A program made the position numbers and the translations under genes. A stretch of DNA of 64,000 nucleotides from Endocalyx cinctus (taxonomy: Eukaryota > Ascomycota > Sordariomycetes > Amphisphaeriales > Apiosporaceae), in the NCBI GenBank assembly GCA_001600455.1, contig BCKC01000008.1, positions 717,345 through 781,344 of the forward strand. The letters run 5' to 3'. The notes under the pieces are model-generated. The model was not told the DNA's origin. It saw nothing but the letters and a program-made list of their open reading frames with translations, and made no database searches. Shown here piece after piece: positions 24,511 through 36,254 of this stretch (its first letter is position 1; the number at the start of each line of letters is the position of its first letter).

Positions 24511-25451
24511 TCATTGTCCTCGCTCAAATACTCGAACACCGCTATCTGCGCCTACGAAGTATAACAGTTCTCGTTCTTCTAAATCTGTGCCGGTGACATC
24601 TTTTCCACCTCCAGTCGTGATTCTCAACACACCGCTCACGTCGTTAGCAGTGCCAGTATCTAAACCTCTTAAACTTAGAATTAGATGGGCATCATGTGCT
24701 AAAGATAGGGCAAAAGCTGCGTTCTCTTTTTCTATTGATGTTACCTGTGACGATACCATGGGCTCGTCCGCAGACACGGTAATGATGGTGGAGTGTACTT
24801 TCTAGATGTCGGGGCCGTTATTAATATTACGATGCCTAGGCATGCACCAACCAAATAATAAAACTAAACGAAGAGGATGTAGGATTGCTGTGACTTAAAA
24901 TAACATACCTCGCGCACGTCGAGAAGCATGTCTCTTAATAGCCGACTATTTATAGGTTCTGCAGAAGCAGCGAGAAGAAAATCTGGCTGGTCGATAACGA
25001 GGACGACAGGGCGATCTGGGGAGGAGACCCGGAGACGGTCAATCGAATCTTCTAGCTCCCCTCGTAGGTATCGGAGATTATGAGAAGAGAGGGTTCTTAT
25101 CGCGGGGTTTGGTGGTATATGAGACGATGACGCCTTATTCGGTGGGGCGGAGAAGAGTCGGGTGAGGCCATCGACGAAGACGAGCTTGCCTTTTCTCATG
25201 GAGCCGTCCAAGTCAAGACCAAGCCGCCCCGCACCATCTCTCCAAAAGGGATAATCGCGCAGAAAACTGACGAGAACAACACCAACGTCCCCACCGGCGG
25301 GAGAGGATATCGACGATGCGAGTAGTGAATGTAGATATCTATACGTGAGCCAGTTCGTGGTAGATCCCAAAACTCCACTCAGCAGAATGAGGGATGTTTC
25401 GGGCGGTAATTGGAGATAGGTTTCGAGGAGCGGGGGGATTCGCGAGGCCAT
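24511..25451 (-). CDS. ELP6: Elongator complex subunit 6
   Basis: Two exons (25451-24909, 24801-24511) give 277 aa. The protein has the RecA-like fold of Elp4-6 without a usable Walker A: ETSLILLSGVLGSTTNWLTY at the start, then central GKLVFVDGLTRLF, PVVLVIDQPDFLLA and, in exon 2, HSTIITVSADEP and HDAHLILSLRGLDTG. Elp6 forms the Elp4-5-6 hexameric ring that binds tRNA in the Elongator complex, which modifies wobble uridines. Assignment rests on this pattern and size; Elp5 is the main alternative. The strand order and start residues fit Elp6 better. The splice is phase 0 and clean. Confidence 0.75.
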
Positions 25452-27233
25452 ATGTATGTATGTGTGTATGCACGTATGTACGTATGTACGTATGAGTCGA
25501 TATTTCCCTGACTCGATTTGTGATACGGTCGGTTGTTCTTTTGCTGAGTCGCATTAAGGGGTTGAAAAAGATGGAATAAAATATTAAAAAAATAATAATC
25601 AATAATCAATAATCAATAAATGAAAATAATCAATAAAATCGATAAAATAAAGTAATAACAATATTTTTTTTTCTTATCCTTCTTTGATATATTGCATTTA
25701 TTCCTCGTGAATATGCAGATGTAGTTGCATGTTATCCCTGTTCATAATATTTTGTGTATCGCAGAAAAATCTAGTGTAAATTGGAATTAATCAAGCAGTT
25801 GGCGGTTGAGCGGCTCTTAGGGTTATTTGGTATGCCGTCATACCGCATGTGCTGCCAATGTTTTTAGAGCGCTGTGTGACCTCCGCCCAGCCTCCCCTAC
25901 CTCCTCCATATGGAGAAAACGAGGGATCCCTTGACACCCCCATAACATCCCATATCTATTCTTTTGTCTTGACAAAAAAGACTAATATTTTGTTCATGTG
26001 CCCGTTTCCACCTGATCACGCTCACAGGATTTGCAGTGCTCACCCCCATAATACAAACCCGTAAGAACCAATAGCTTAGTCCTCGGCACTGCTGCGAATT
26101 GGTGACATTGACGTAGTCAGACCGAAGCCCGTCTATCGCTCGAACCACTTCCAAGGGAATTTACAATTTGCAGCTGAAAATGCCATGGCGGTTTGTTTTT
26201 CTCTACCTACCTAGGTTAGATTCATTCTTAATTCAATAGACGGAACTGGGTAGAAATGCCCGTTAATATCGTTAAGGTCTCTCTTTTATCTTACGTGGTT
26301 CGGTTAGGAATTGTATTACCAACCGCGATACGCATCTACCCCACGCCAGCTTTATTTGCATGCATCTCCAGTACTCAGTACTTAGCATACTGGCGGTATC
26401 CATAACTACCTGGCTACCTAACGCCTACAAATGTACTAGGTTAGTAAGAATGGATACCAGGTATTAAAGTACATATGATGAATAGCTTTCATATATTGCA
26501 CTTTCACTTTATTTATAGGCTTGTTATCTCTTTTCTCTCTCTCTCTCGACCGCTTCTTTGATTATTTCTCCTTTATTCATTAGATCAGGACGATCTGTTT
26601 CAACTACTTCGAACTAAGACCCTTGACAAGCTTGAAGGCTTATCGCTTATCCCGTATACGTTCAAGTCAAGTATATTAGTTCTTAGTATGTATCTAGGCA
26701 TTTAGACCGTATAGACCGTAACGTTCGGCTTGCTTTTCTTTTCTTTCTAGAACTTCTTGTTGATTCCTGTATAAGGTTATCTATCTATTTAAACCATTTG
26801 TTACCTTCCCTCGTCTCCATGAAGTTATCCTTCCACCTCTTCTTGCTCTGTTGATCGGTGTCTCCGGGATAATCCCGGCTTCAATTTTATATATAATCAA
26901 ACCGGGTGGTCCCTTCAAGAACTTAGGTTAGGTTCTTATTTTCGCAATTATCCGTATCTTGGATTAGGTACACTCTTCCTTGACAGAGAAATCACGAATT
27001 TCGGGCTTGTGTTCTTTTATTTTTCTTTTATTTTCTTCGTCTTCTTTTCTTTTTCTTTTCTTGAATAGCTGCCGGGGAACATAGCAAGGTATTATATTTA
27101 TATATCTGTATATACATTGATATATGTGTATGCCTCTGTATTAAGTACGGAGTACGCGTATCCCGCATCCACTTTTCACGGCAACTCCCGCCAACTTTAC
27201 CTAAACATTTTTGCCCGGATTGCTACGCATTCC
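25452..27233. promoter_or_regulatory. Divergent intergenic region ELP6 / MFS gene
   Basis: No gene recognised in 1.8 kb. It begins with a TATG/TACG tandem repeat (25449-25495), then A+T-rich DNA. The last 700 bases are strongly pyrimidine-rich and probably the MFS promoter and leader. One GTACGGAGTAC motif lies at 27145-27155. Confidence 0.5.
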
Positions 27234-30065
27234 ATGGCGAATATGGAGAGTCCAGCATCCAAACGCCCTTGGGGCGCTTTCTTCAGGAAACGAAATGTCG
27301 GAGAAGACTCCGGGAGTGAAGAGAAGCAATCGAAGCCAACATGGTCTATGGGAATCTTGAATGACAAAGAAACCATTGAAGTTCCAGGTATGTGGTTGAC
27401 GCATGGTTCCTGAGTCGCATACATATATATATACTAAATATTGAGTCTAGGATCTGTCTTACTACTTGCTCAGGGCCGGAATGAGCCTCTTGGTCTCCGT
27501 AATGCCCCCGCGAGAACTTCTCATTCGTCTCTTCCCGCCGGTATTTACCGAGAGGCCCCGCCAACTCCACGGCCCGATCCGGTGGAAGAGGACAAGAAAA
27601 AAACGCCGGATGGCCAGATTATTCTTGATCCGCAGCCTGATGATTCCCATAACGACCCGTTGAACTGGCCAGCGTGGCGCCGAGACACCGCTCTCTTATC
27701 GCTTGGCCTGTACTGCAGTGAGTACCTTTAGTCCCGTCTCTTCTCGTTTCTAGCAGTGCACCGTATATATCCACTTTGGCCCATAAGGATTTCGAAGTGC
27801 CCCCGAAGGTGTCACATGCTATATGAATTGAGACTCAATTACTAACTCTACATACTCTAGTGGTCGGTGGTGGTATTACTCCGATTATCGCTGCAGGTTT
27901 CACTGATGTTGCCGCAGGTTGGTTAAATCTTATTCACTGTAATCTTCACCATGTATTCGTGTTTACTAAACCATCATGCAGATTATCATATCGAGGTTGA
28001 GTCAGTGTCTCTCACTACGGGTCTCTACATGACTGGTCTTGGTATAGGTTGCGTCATCTTCTCTCCTACCGCTATTTTATTCGGCAAACGACCAGTGTAC
28101 CTCTTCAGCTCCATCCTATTCATCATATCAGCCGTCTGGTGTGCGTTATCGCCCAACTTTCCCTCGCTCATCCTTGCCCGTATCTTCCAGGGCATTGCCG
28201 TCAGTCCTGTTGAATGTCTCCCCTCGGCTACAATCGCCGAGATTTTCTTTCTACACGAAAGGGCATTCCGAATAGGCATCTACACGTTGCTCTTACTCGG
28301 GGGCAAAAATTGTAAGTAATCCAGCTGGTCATTATCCTTCAAATCCGGGTGAAAATATCCCGACAACGCCCTTCCTAGCCTAATCGCGTAATCCCCTACT
28401 TTCTCTTTCACCTTATTGTTTTTAGACACGACAATAACTAATTTTAAAATTTGATAGTGGTACCACTTGTGAGTGCGGCTATCATTCAGAGCCTTGGGTG
28501 GCGATGGGTTTTTTGGTACGTAACGAACTTGGTTTCATCTAGACATGCTAGCATCTCTCATCTCTCGTAACTAACATGACTTTCATAGGATTGTTGCTAT
28601 TGTCGTCGCATTTTGTGGAGGGCTCTTATTTCTTTTTGTGCCAGAGACATTCTGGGACAGAACCCCCATTCCACGATCACGCCGACATCCGAAGCGACCT
28701 GGCCTTTTTAGTAGGATGTCCTCGGCCAGGTTTATACCTCAGCTACATCACCATGGTGAGGAAAAGTCAAAACAGACACATCCTGTTCCAGATATAGCCG
28801 AAGATCATGCAACTCAGGAGGATCCGGACACATCCGGACACGCAACACAAGACCACCATCATCACCGGCACAAGCATGTGCAGGTTGGCTTCGCATCTAA
28901 TGTTGAGGACTCAACGCACGATCACGACGGTAATGTAGCGGATAAAGAAGGGCATGAACCACACCAGACATCACCAGCTGTCAATTCCAGTGGCGCCGAT
29001 GATCATAGTATCAGGCCAGCGTCCGCGCGTACCGTTGAGCATCCAGCGAAGCCTTCCACAGCCCATACTCACTTTCGCGACGAGTTGGATGTTCCAGACC
29101 AGTCGAGTCCCCCGCCGACAGAGACTCGCAGCTTGCACTCAACGGGTCATCATAGCGAGGCTGCTGACATATCGTATTTCGATCCGGAGGCTCAGCGAGG
29201 GAGACAGACCTTGGGAGTCCCTGGGTCCGACACAGCAAGCGAGAAAATGTCGTTCTCTAACATAGCTGCGGCTACTACGGGACAGCAATACACGCATGCT
29301 CTCCGCTCCGCGCCGCCAAAGTCTTTCTTGCAGCAACTGACGATATATCACGGACGACTCAATCAAGACAAGTGGTGGAAGGCGGCGGTGCGGCCTTTTA
29401 TCTTATTCTCGTATCCGTCTGTCCTCTGGTCTGCTTTGATCTACTCTTGCTCAGTGGGCTGGCTGATCGTGATCTCGGAGTCGGTAGCGATTATCTATAG
29501 GCAGGGTGTGTATAAATTCGGCGCACTGTCTACCGGTCTTGTTTACATTTCCCCCTTTGTCGGTGGCGTTCTGGGTACGGCTGTGGCGGGAAAAATCAGC
29601 GATGTTATCGTCAAGGCGATGGCCCGCCGCAACGGAGGGTTATACGAACCCGAATTTCGATTGATCATGGCCATACCGGTAGCCATCACGACCGTGATAG
29701 GACTCATGGGGTTCGGATGGTCTGCTTTCGTAGAAGACGCCTGGATCGTACCGACGATATTCTTTGGTATAGTCTCGTTCGGCTGCTCGTTGGGATCCAC
29801 GACGGCAATTACGTTTTGCGTCGACAGCTACCGACAGTACGCCGGAGAGGCTCTCGTGACGCTGAACTTCAGCAAAAACATCTTCCACGGTTTGGTCTTC
29901 AGTCTTTTCGTCACCGATTGGCTTACGACCGACGGGTCTAAGACGGTTTTTATCTGGATTGGTGTCATCCAGCTAATTGCCCTCGTGTCTACTATTCCAA
30001 TGTACATCTACGGCAAAAGAGCTCGGATGTGGACCGTTCGGAAGAACCTCATGGAGAACTTCTAG
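27234..30065 (+). CDS. MFS transporter, DHA1-type, with long His-rich central loop
   Basis: Exons 27234-27387, 27451-27717, 27861-27917, 27982-28311, 28458-28515 and 28589-30065 are in phase and give 780 aa. The cytosolic N-terminus contains DSHNDPLNWPAWRRDTALLS, the DPLNWP signature of the fungal DHA1 transporters. The first six helices carry ILFGKRPVYLFSS (motif A-like) and ARIFQGIAVSPVECLPSATI. A central hydrophilic loop of roughly 180 residues follows PETFWDRTP and contains DHHHHRHKH (28851-28877). The second half then begins at SFLQQLTIYHGRLNQDKWW. The substrate is unknown; members export drugs, amines or siderophores. Two candidate starts (MANMESP and MESP) exist; the first is used. Confidence 0.85.
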
Positions 30066-30661
30066 TTACCGCTGAACATCCCTATTACGTCGATGAAAAG
30101 TTATTGATTGTTTGTCTCATACTTTCTCTAGCCTGCTTTCAATGTAATGTCGAACTTTACGAAGTTCACAACCAGCTATTTTTCGGAGTTTACCCCTTGA
30201 AGGTTAAAGACACTGTGTGGTTGTGCAGCGTAGTCCGGGCTTGTTTGGAGAGGGTATATGGAAGGAAACCCTTATATATAGTCAGTTTGATACCCATAGT
30301 TCGCTAGAAAAATATTATTTCTTAAAAAAAATTGTTGATTGAGCCCTTTTGAACGATTGTGTAATACATGCTATCTACTTCGTAGCCCTCCTTTTCCATA
30401 TCATACAGTGTGGATATATTCATATCTTATGCACACTAGTGCACATACATATACGGCGACACCATAATGCTGTATTATTATTTTGGAACGGGTCATCCTC
30501 ATCACAAACGAAATCAGACCTCTGATACCAGCTATACCGGCAGTAAATTATATATTTTAAATAATTCCAGAGTTTCAACTTTCTGCGTGTTATGATATGA
30601 GATGCTGCTATAATTCTTCCTCTCAAGGTACCATACAAAATTTTACCGTGAAATATACAAC
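30066..30661. other. Intergenic, no gene recognised
   Basis: 3' region of the MFS gene and promoter of the thioredoxin-like gene; AT-rich. Confidence 0.55.
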
Positions 30662-31277
30662 ATGTGCGCGAAACTCAGTCTCAAATCACCATCAAGATTG
30701 ATATCTCTCCAATATCAACTTCTCAATCGTCAATTCTCTTCATACCACCCGAAAGGAGCAACCAATCAGATATATACATCGTAAGTAGCTCTAATTCCCC
30801 ATCATCTATCCATACCACCCCTACTAATCCAGTGCCGCCAGCGTTCGTCGAGCAGAAGACCTCCACAAATACCAATCCCTCTCGTCCTCGTCCCGCCTCC
30901 CGCTACTAACCCTCTGGACCACCTCCTGGTGCGGTACCTGCAGAGTGGTAGGGCCCCTGATCAAATCCGTGATCGAGTCCGGAGCGGGCGAGGACGTGGG
31001 CGGCGTAGGGTACTGCGCCGTCGAGTACGACGCGCCGGAGATCATGGCGGGTTCGCTCGGTAGCGTTTACGGGATCACTTCGATCCCGACGCTGCTTAGC
31101 TTTGAGGGCGAGGAAGCCCAGGTTCGGACTAAGGTCACGGATGCGAGAAGGCTCGCCGATCGCGCGTTTTTGGAGGAGTGGGTACGAGAGGAGGCGAGAC
31201 GGCTCGGCGGCGGAGGAGGGGGAGGAGGGGGAGGACGTTCGGGTATTCTTGGTGGCTTGTTTGAGCAGTTGAAGTGA
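30662..31277 (+). CDS. Mitochondrial thioredoxin-like protein
   Basis: Two exons (30662-30780, 30833-31277; 52-nt intron) give 187 aa. The first 40 residues are rich in Arg, Leu and Ser with few acidic residues (PSRLISLQYQLLNRQFSSYH), as in a mitochondrial presequence. The thioredoxin fold starts at LPLLTLWTTSWCGTCRVVGP, with a WCGTC active site (Cys73, Cys76) instead of the classical WCGPC. The cis-Pro is in GITSIPTLLSF. The C-terminus is a ten-glycine run (coded around 31204-31233) followed by RSGILGGLF. The Pro to Thr change in the active site suggests altered redox potential, a property known for such variants. Partner unknown. Confidence 0.8.
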
Positions 31278-31774
31278 TTTCGAATTTATCCGTCATGAAT
31301 CGACGTATAATTCCCCAAGTTAGAGGGCTGTATGTTACTTGAAGATCCCCCGGTGGCTACCGTTATGGCGATAGCTCTATCCCTTATTTGTCTCATTCTA
31401 AGGCTTAGTCGGGCTACATTATAAATTACATATATTAATTTGCAGCATGGTATTATTGTTTTACGAGCCCATGCATCATTCAACCCAATCAAATCAGAGA
31501 ACTCGAGTCGGTCTCTCCCTGGCAGGAGTCGAGACCAGCCCCGCCTTGATGTTAGAGTGATTAAGTAGATATTATACTATGCACTTATATATATTTCCGT
31601 ACGAGTTGGCATACTGTGATAGGTGCGACACTGCTTGGGGCTTGACTGACGACCAGATGGTCTGTAGGGGATCCAGACGACATATTTAGTTATATAGGGT
31701 CATGTAATCTAATACCAACGCAACAATTAAGAGCTTTCGGGTAGGCAACGTAAGTACCAAATCAACACTGCTTC
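31278..31774. other. Convergent 3' intergenic region
   Basis: No gene seen between the thioredoxin-like and mutarotase-like genes. Confidence 0.6.
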
Positions 31775-32384
31775 TTACGCTGTATAAAACACCTCCTCTA
31801 GCTCTTTCCACCAAGCCGGATCACCAGACTCGCTATTTACAGCGCCGGGCACCAAGCTCTATAAGTTTACGTTAGTCAACTAAACGAAGGTTGGAAACAC
31901 CAGCGACACATGTCGCAGTTTGCTTTACTTCACTGCTGCTATCTTAGCTCTTGAAAGCCATCCGTCATAGCCCACCACTCTCTTACTCTAGGGTTCTCGC
32001 GCATGCGCTCCATGTCCCCCTTGAAGTCGTACCCGACATACTTAAAACTAGCGAACAAGATACCCGTACCGGGGTCGTGAAAAATGCTGTCTACATTTAT
32101 ATTTCCAACGTTAGCTCGGCATCGAGATCCAAACTAATAGGAGGGAATATATTCCCGAACCACGACTTACAATCACGAATATTGCAGACTTTGATCTGCT
32201 GCAAGACTTCCGGCCATACCGCGGCGTGAACCTCCTTGTACTTGGAGATATACTCGGGCTTCAGTTTAACGATCTGCGCTATCCGTCGGCCTTCGCCGGC
32301 TTGTCGTGCCGACCCGTTATCGTGATCCGGCTTAGGCGGGCTGGAGCTGGTGGGCGGGGGAGATGCCGAAGGTTTGGACCACAT
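31775..32384 (-). CDS. L-rhamnose mutarotase-like protein
   Basis: Exons 32384-32171, 32090-31949 and 31856-31775 give 145 aa. The core RRIAQIVKLKPEYISKYKEV, HAAVWPEVLQQIK, NIRDYSIF, GILFASFKYVG and VREWWAMTDGFQ is the dimeric alpha-beta barrel of RhaM, which interconverts L-rhamnose anomers; the His of HAAVWP and the WW pair are the conserved active-site residues. The N-terminal 32 residues are a Pro/Ser-rich extension not found in bacterial enzymes. The last intron joins only if a GC donor at 31948 is used with an acceptor ending at 31857; the last exon (LVPGAVNSESG...WWKELEEVF) is clearly homologous. Fungi use such proteins in rhamnose metabolism or with unknown roles; the role here is inferred. 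Confidence 0.8.
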
Positions 32385-33252
32385 GATTGGATTATATTAA
32401 CTCACAAATAACCAAGTTGATTTGCAAAACGGTACGGTTGATATATAGACGATTCGCCAGCTCTGGACGTGTATAAGTTTACATCGATGAAAATACCTAA
32501 CTAACCTCGCGAAACCTCGGTGCGTTGAGGCCAGTTAGAAAGGGATAGGATAGAGGTACTCGTCTAGGGAGACTTTCTACGAGTGAACCCATATGAGAAA
32601 TGCGGGGTAGGGGGTCATTGTTTTTCACGATAGGAGTACCGGTTCGGTTGGTCTTACTCCTTTTCCTTGCGACCCCCCTTCTTCCCCTTTTTTTCGGCGA
32701 CCCAGTTATTCCACCTTTAAACTTATTCTTCAAGGGTGATGATACATATCTCATGGTGAAGTTGATGTCTTCCGTGAATGACAAAGACAACAGACATGAT
32801 GAACTAGTTCAAAGCTGATACACGAAGCACACTGGACCGAGAGGAAGAGAATGACATATAATAACAAATAGTCCGACAGAATAATAATCTTGTATCATCT
32901 ATTACTTTAAGCCGCGCCGTGGCCTAGAACGAGACAGACCTACTACAGACGACCCGCAAATACTATCCCAAACTCCACCCATGCATTAGGAGTGACAAGC
33001 TTCAAGACAAGAGTGATCCCCCCCATGCTGATCATTCCAACTATGTAGTAGTATCGAGAGTTATTGTACAAAGAATATATGATACGTTGACCTTCTGAAT
33101 CAGAGACGCCGGCATACACATATCCCCCCTCTTCGGAGTATCGAGAAGTTTAAATGTAACACTAGTTTTTTTGTTTTATTAAAATGTAGTTAACCGGATA
33201 AAAAGAGGCAGGGGCTTTATGTTGCACGACTCGATAGGAGTCCAGCTCCAAA
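32385..33252. other. Intergenic, no gene recognised
   Basis: Promoter side of the mutarotase-like gene and 3' side of the GDT1-like gene. A 97-codon frame on the minus strand (32497-32790) is basic and without recognisable homology, and is not called. Confidence 0.55.
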
Positions 33253-34976
33253 TCAGGAATAGAATGCTTCGATGAAATATATGAAGCCAAAAGCAAGGAA
33301 CGCGATCGCGCCTCCCATAGTTACTATATAGCAGAGATGATGATTAGCGCCGAGCGTAGTATGTATCTTGTAAGGATTTACTTACCAACTTTCAGACTGA
33401 CTTTGCCGGCAATGGCCCTGCCACCAAGAACAGCTACACTGGTACAACAGGCATGGCCGACCATAGCGCCCAGAGTGACCCACCAGTAGTCCTGACCTGC
33501 AGCCATCGCGATGGTAGCTATCTGGCTACGATCTCCCCATTCACCCAGGAATGTCATGATAAATGTTTGGACCCACGCCGGGCTCAGCAGCAACGAGAAT
33601 AGGTTTGACAACCCGACTCCGAAACCGCCAAGAAAACCGCGTTCCGGGGACGGGCTACGACCTGGAGATGTAGAAGGGCTCCGAGGTGGAGTAGGGAACC
33701 GAGACTGCGATCTTGGTTTACGATCTCCACTCAGTCCCATTTCTAGAGCATACGGAGAAACCGAAGCCCGGTTTCGACCGTGTTTTAAGGCCTGGTGCTC
33801 CTTCTCCTGCATTTCCATCTCGACCTCTTGCATCTCCGCCGTGACGCCTTCGTCGGGGTCCATAGCCATTCCCTCGCGCAACATTTTCCCGCCAAAGACA
33901 AGGAATAAACCGGCGGCGAGGAAGGCCGTTACTTTCTTCGGTATTAAAGTCGGTACGGCGTGACCGAGGACGGCAGAGAGGATGGTCATAACTAGGAGAG
34001 CACCGAAAGCGGCTGAAAAAACCACCATACGATCATGCTTCATAGCCATAAGTGCGGCAACGAGGAAAGTCTTGTCGCCGATTTCGGAAAAGAGGATCAT
34101 GGTCAGAGAGAGGACAAAAGAATGGAATGGTTGGATGAGTCCATCGTTGCCTTCATCGCCAATATCGCCCTCATCTAGCGACACCCGGGAGCCTGACTTG
34201 GAAGGCTTCGTCACGTCGAGGTGATCTTTGTTGGCCGAGGGAGGCAGCGGGTTAGGATGGTCGTGTAACTTATCTGGTAAATCGGATGGTTTCTAACATG
34301 ACAAATTAGAGGGAGCCGAGAAGATTTAGTACGTTATAGCACTTACCTCAAGTCCAGCAACGTCCTCGGCTGTTTGATGAACGTCAGCTTTGCTTTTATC
34401 CTTACTGCTGTCTTTATCGGACGCGATCTTTTCTTTTTCGCTGTGTGGCATTGGTGGTTTTTCCTTAGGGGTCTCAGGGACGTTTTCTACTCGTTCGCCA
34501 GTTTCTCCCTCCTTGGCCTTTCGAGCTTTGTCCTTCTCGCTGACGCCACCTTCGGTACCAATGGTTCCCTGTTTGGGAGGTAGTCGGTTGGGATCATCCA
34601 TGACACCATCATTCGATTCAGGTATCTTCTTTCCGTCGATGACGGTCGGATCGGCAGGTCGGTTTTTTAAAGGGGGGNGGTTACTGGATTCCAAGTCATC
34701 GCCATAGGTTTCGGAGTCTTTGCCCTTTTTACGCCCCTTGTCGGTACTGACGAACGGACCTTCGTGAGGCATTCCATCTTTACCGTCTACGGGGGCATTT
34801 TTGGTTCCAATGTCGAATTTTGTTTTCTGAGACGCAATTGATTCAGCAGATAGGACGACGGAATCTCCAATGGCAGCTCCCTTCTTCGGTGGGACTTGGA
34901 CGTTGCTAGAAGAGGCGAGGATGATAGAAGGCAATAAAAGGACTAGGAGTGGTGTATATGGTTGTCGGATTTTCAT
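33253..34976 (-). CDS. GDT1: GDT1/TMEM165 family cation (Ca2+/Mn2+)/H+ exchanger
   Basis: Exons 34976-34347, 34292-33386 and 33323-33253 give 535 aa. The N-terminus has a signal sequence (TPLLVLLLPSIILASSS) and then about 220 polar, Lys/Glu-rich residues, far longer than in yeast Gdt1. The transport core has the two diagnostic motifs, SEIGDKTF (about 279-286) and GEWGDRSQ (about 460-467), each inside three-helix repeats. The repeats are separated by a Ser/Pro-rich cytosolic loop (TPPRSPSTSPGRSPSPERG). The last exon supplies the final helix. Gdt1 works in the Golgi to load Ca2+ and Mn2+, needed for glycosylation. One undetermined base (N at 34678) lies in a G-run of exon 1, leaving one residue unknown. 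The frame is otherwise intact. Confidence 0.92.
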
Positions 34977-36254
34977 AGTGTATGTGTTGAAAGGTCTTGC
35001 AATAACGTGTCCCTCAGGTGAGTATGTGTCGGTAATGGAGATGAAAGGATTGGATTTTTATAGTTAAATTGGAATCAGCTGTAGGTAGGTAGATGGAAAG
35101 AAATGTATAAGAAATAAACGAGAATGAGCGAGTGACTGAAGATTTTCCCACGAGAGATGTAATATACAACAATATGTTCAAGGTACGGCGCTAGAAAGAG
35201 AAGAAGAAAATAAAGAGTACCCCGTACGATTAATTGAATTTGACGCGTATACGTTATTGATTGAAGTAGTATAGATTATTTCAAGATAAGTGATTAAGCA
35301 ACCAAAAAAAAAAAAAAAAATAGGGAGCCAAATGATGGTGCAAAACCCCTGTGTCCTTTTCAAGGCTGTGCTATTGTCCTCATTAGCGTAATTCCATCTA
35401 CGGAGTACTCCGTACATAGCCCTGGAGTAATGTAATATCCGTGGATATACACTGCCAGCTGGCGAGTTAGCATACCAATAATTCGTGTACTGTATACTCG
35501 TGCTACGCCTCACTTAGAGTGGTGAGCCCCAAACGATACTGCTATAAGTGGGGCGTAGCACGGGTAGTAGTTAATAGGTAGGTACATACCCAGGTAGCTA
35601 CCTACTGTGACGGTGCAGGTTGATGACTAACACAGAGCCAGTTATAATGGATAGTTAGTTACCCCACAAGACTCTAGGTATGTTCTAAGTAGTTAGTACG
35701 GAGTAGCTTTAGTTTTATCAACATTCATTAAGTCTCCATTGTTGCAGTCTTCTGTTGTTGCCCCTTTCACTACCTGTCTACGAGCCCGTTAACGACAGCT
35801 ACTGTGGACACTAGAGACGGGCAGAACGGGTAGGGTCCACGGGTCCACGGGTCCACTCCACTTATTTATATCACGTGATAATCGCAGTTTCTACATGGAG
35901 CCCTATGGATCCACATCTGTTAAGTTTCCAAGGTTACTAGTACACCGTGTATCTGAATATAGATACAGTACCTACCATCTCAGAGAAACCACACTACTGT
36001 ACATATACACTGTACTCCGTAGTTTCCTAGGTAATAATCCTTCCGGACAACCCTAACAACCCTGAACAACTCGAATAATCCTAAAGATATCCATCTTCAA
36101 TTCCTTAACAACCTTGCCTTTCTGACAATCCTGACAAAAACCACCATTCATTTATTTATATAATGAACTCGTGATATTTGGCTTCCCTGGCTTCCCTGTT
36201 TTTTTTTTTTATGATTTAGATTCGAAAATCAATCGTGACGATACAAGCACTATC
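34977..36254. promoter_or_regulatory. Divergent intergenic region with palindromic repeats
   Basis: No gene in 1.3 kb. It holds a perfect 16-bp palindrome TACGGAGTACTCCGTA (35399-35414), further half-copies at 35695-35706 and 36012-36021, a TAGGTAGGTA/TACCTA cluster at about 35575-35607, and an A-tract at about 35304-35320. Confidence 0.6.

Noticed and set aside
32497..32790. Minus-strand 97-codon basic frame between the mutarotase-like and GDT1-like genes
   Set aside because: No recognisable motif and it is overlapped by another open frame; basic composition alone is not evidence.
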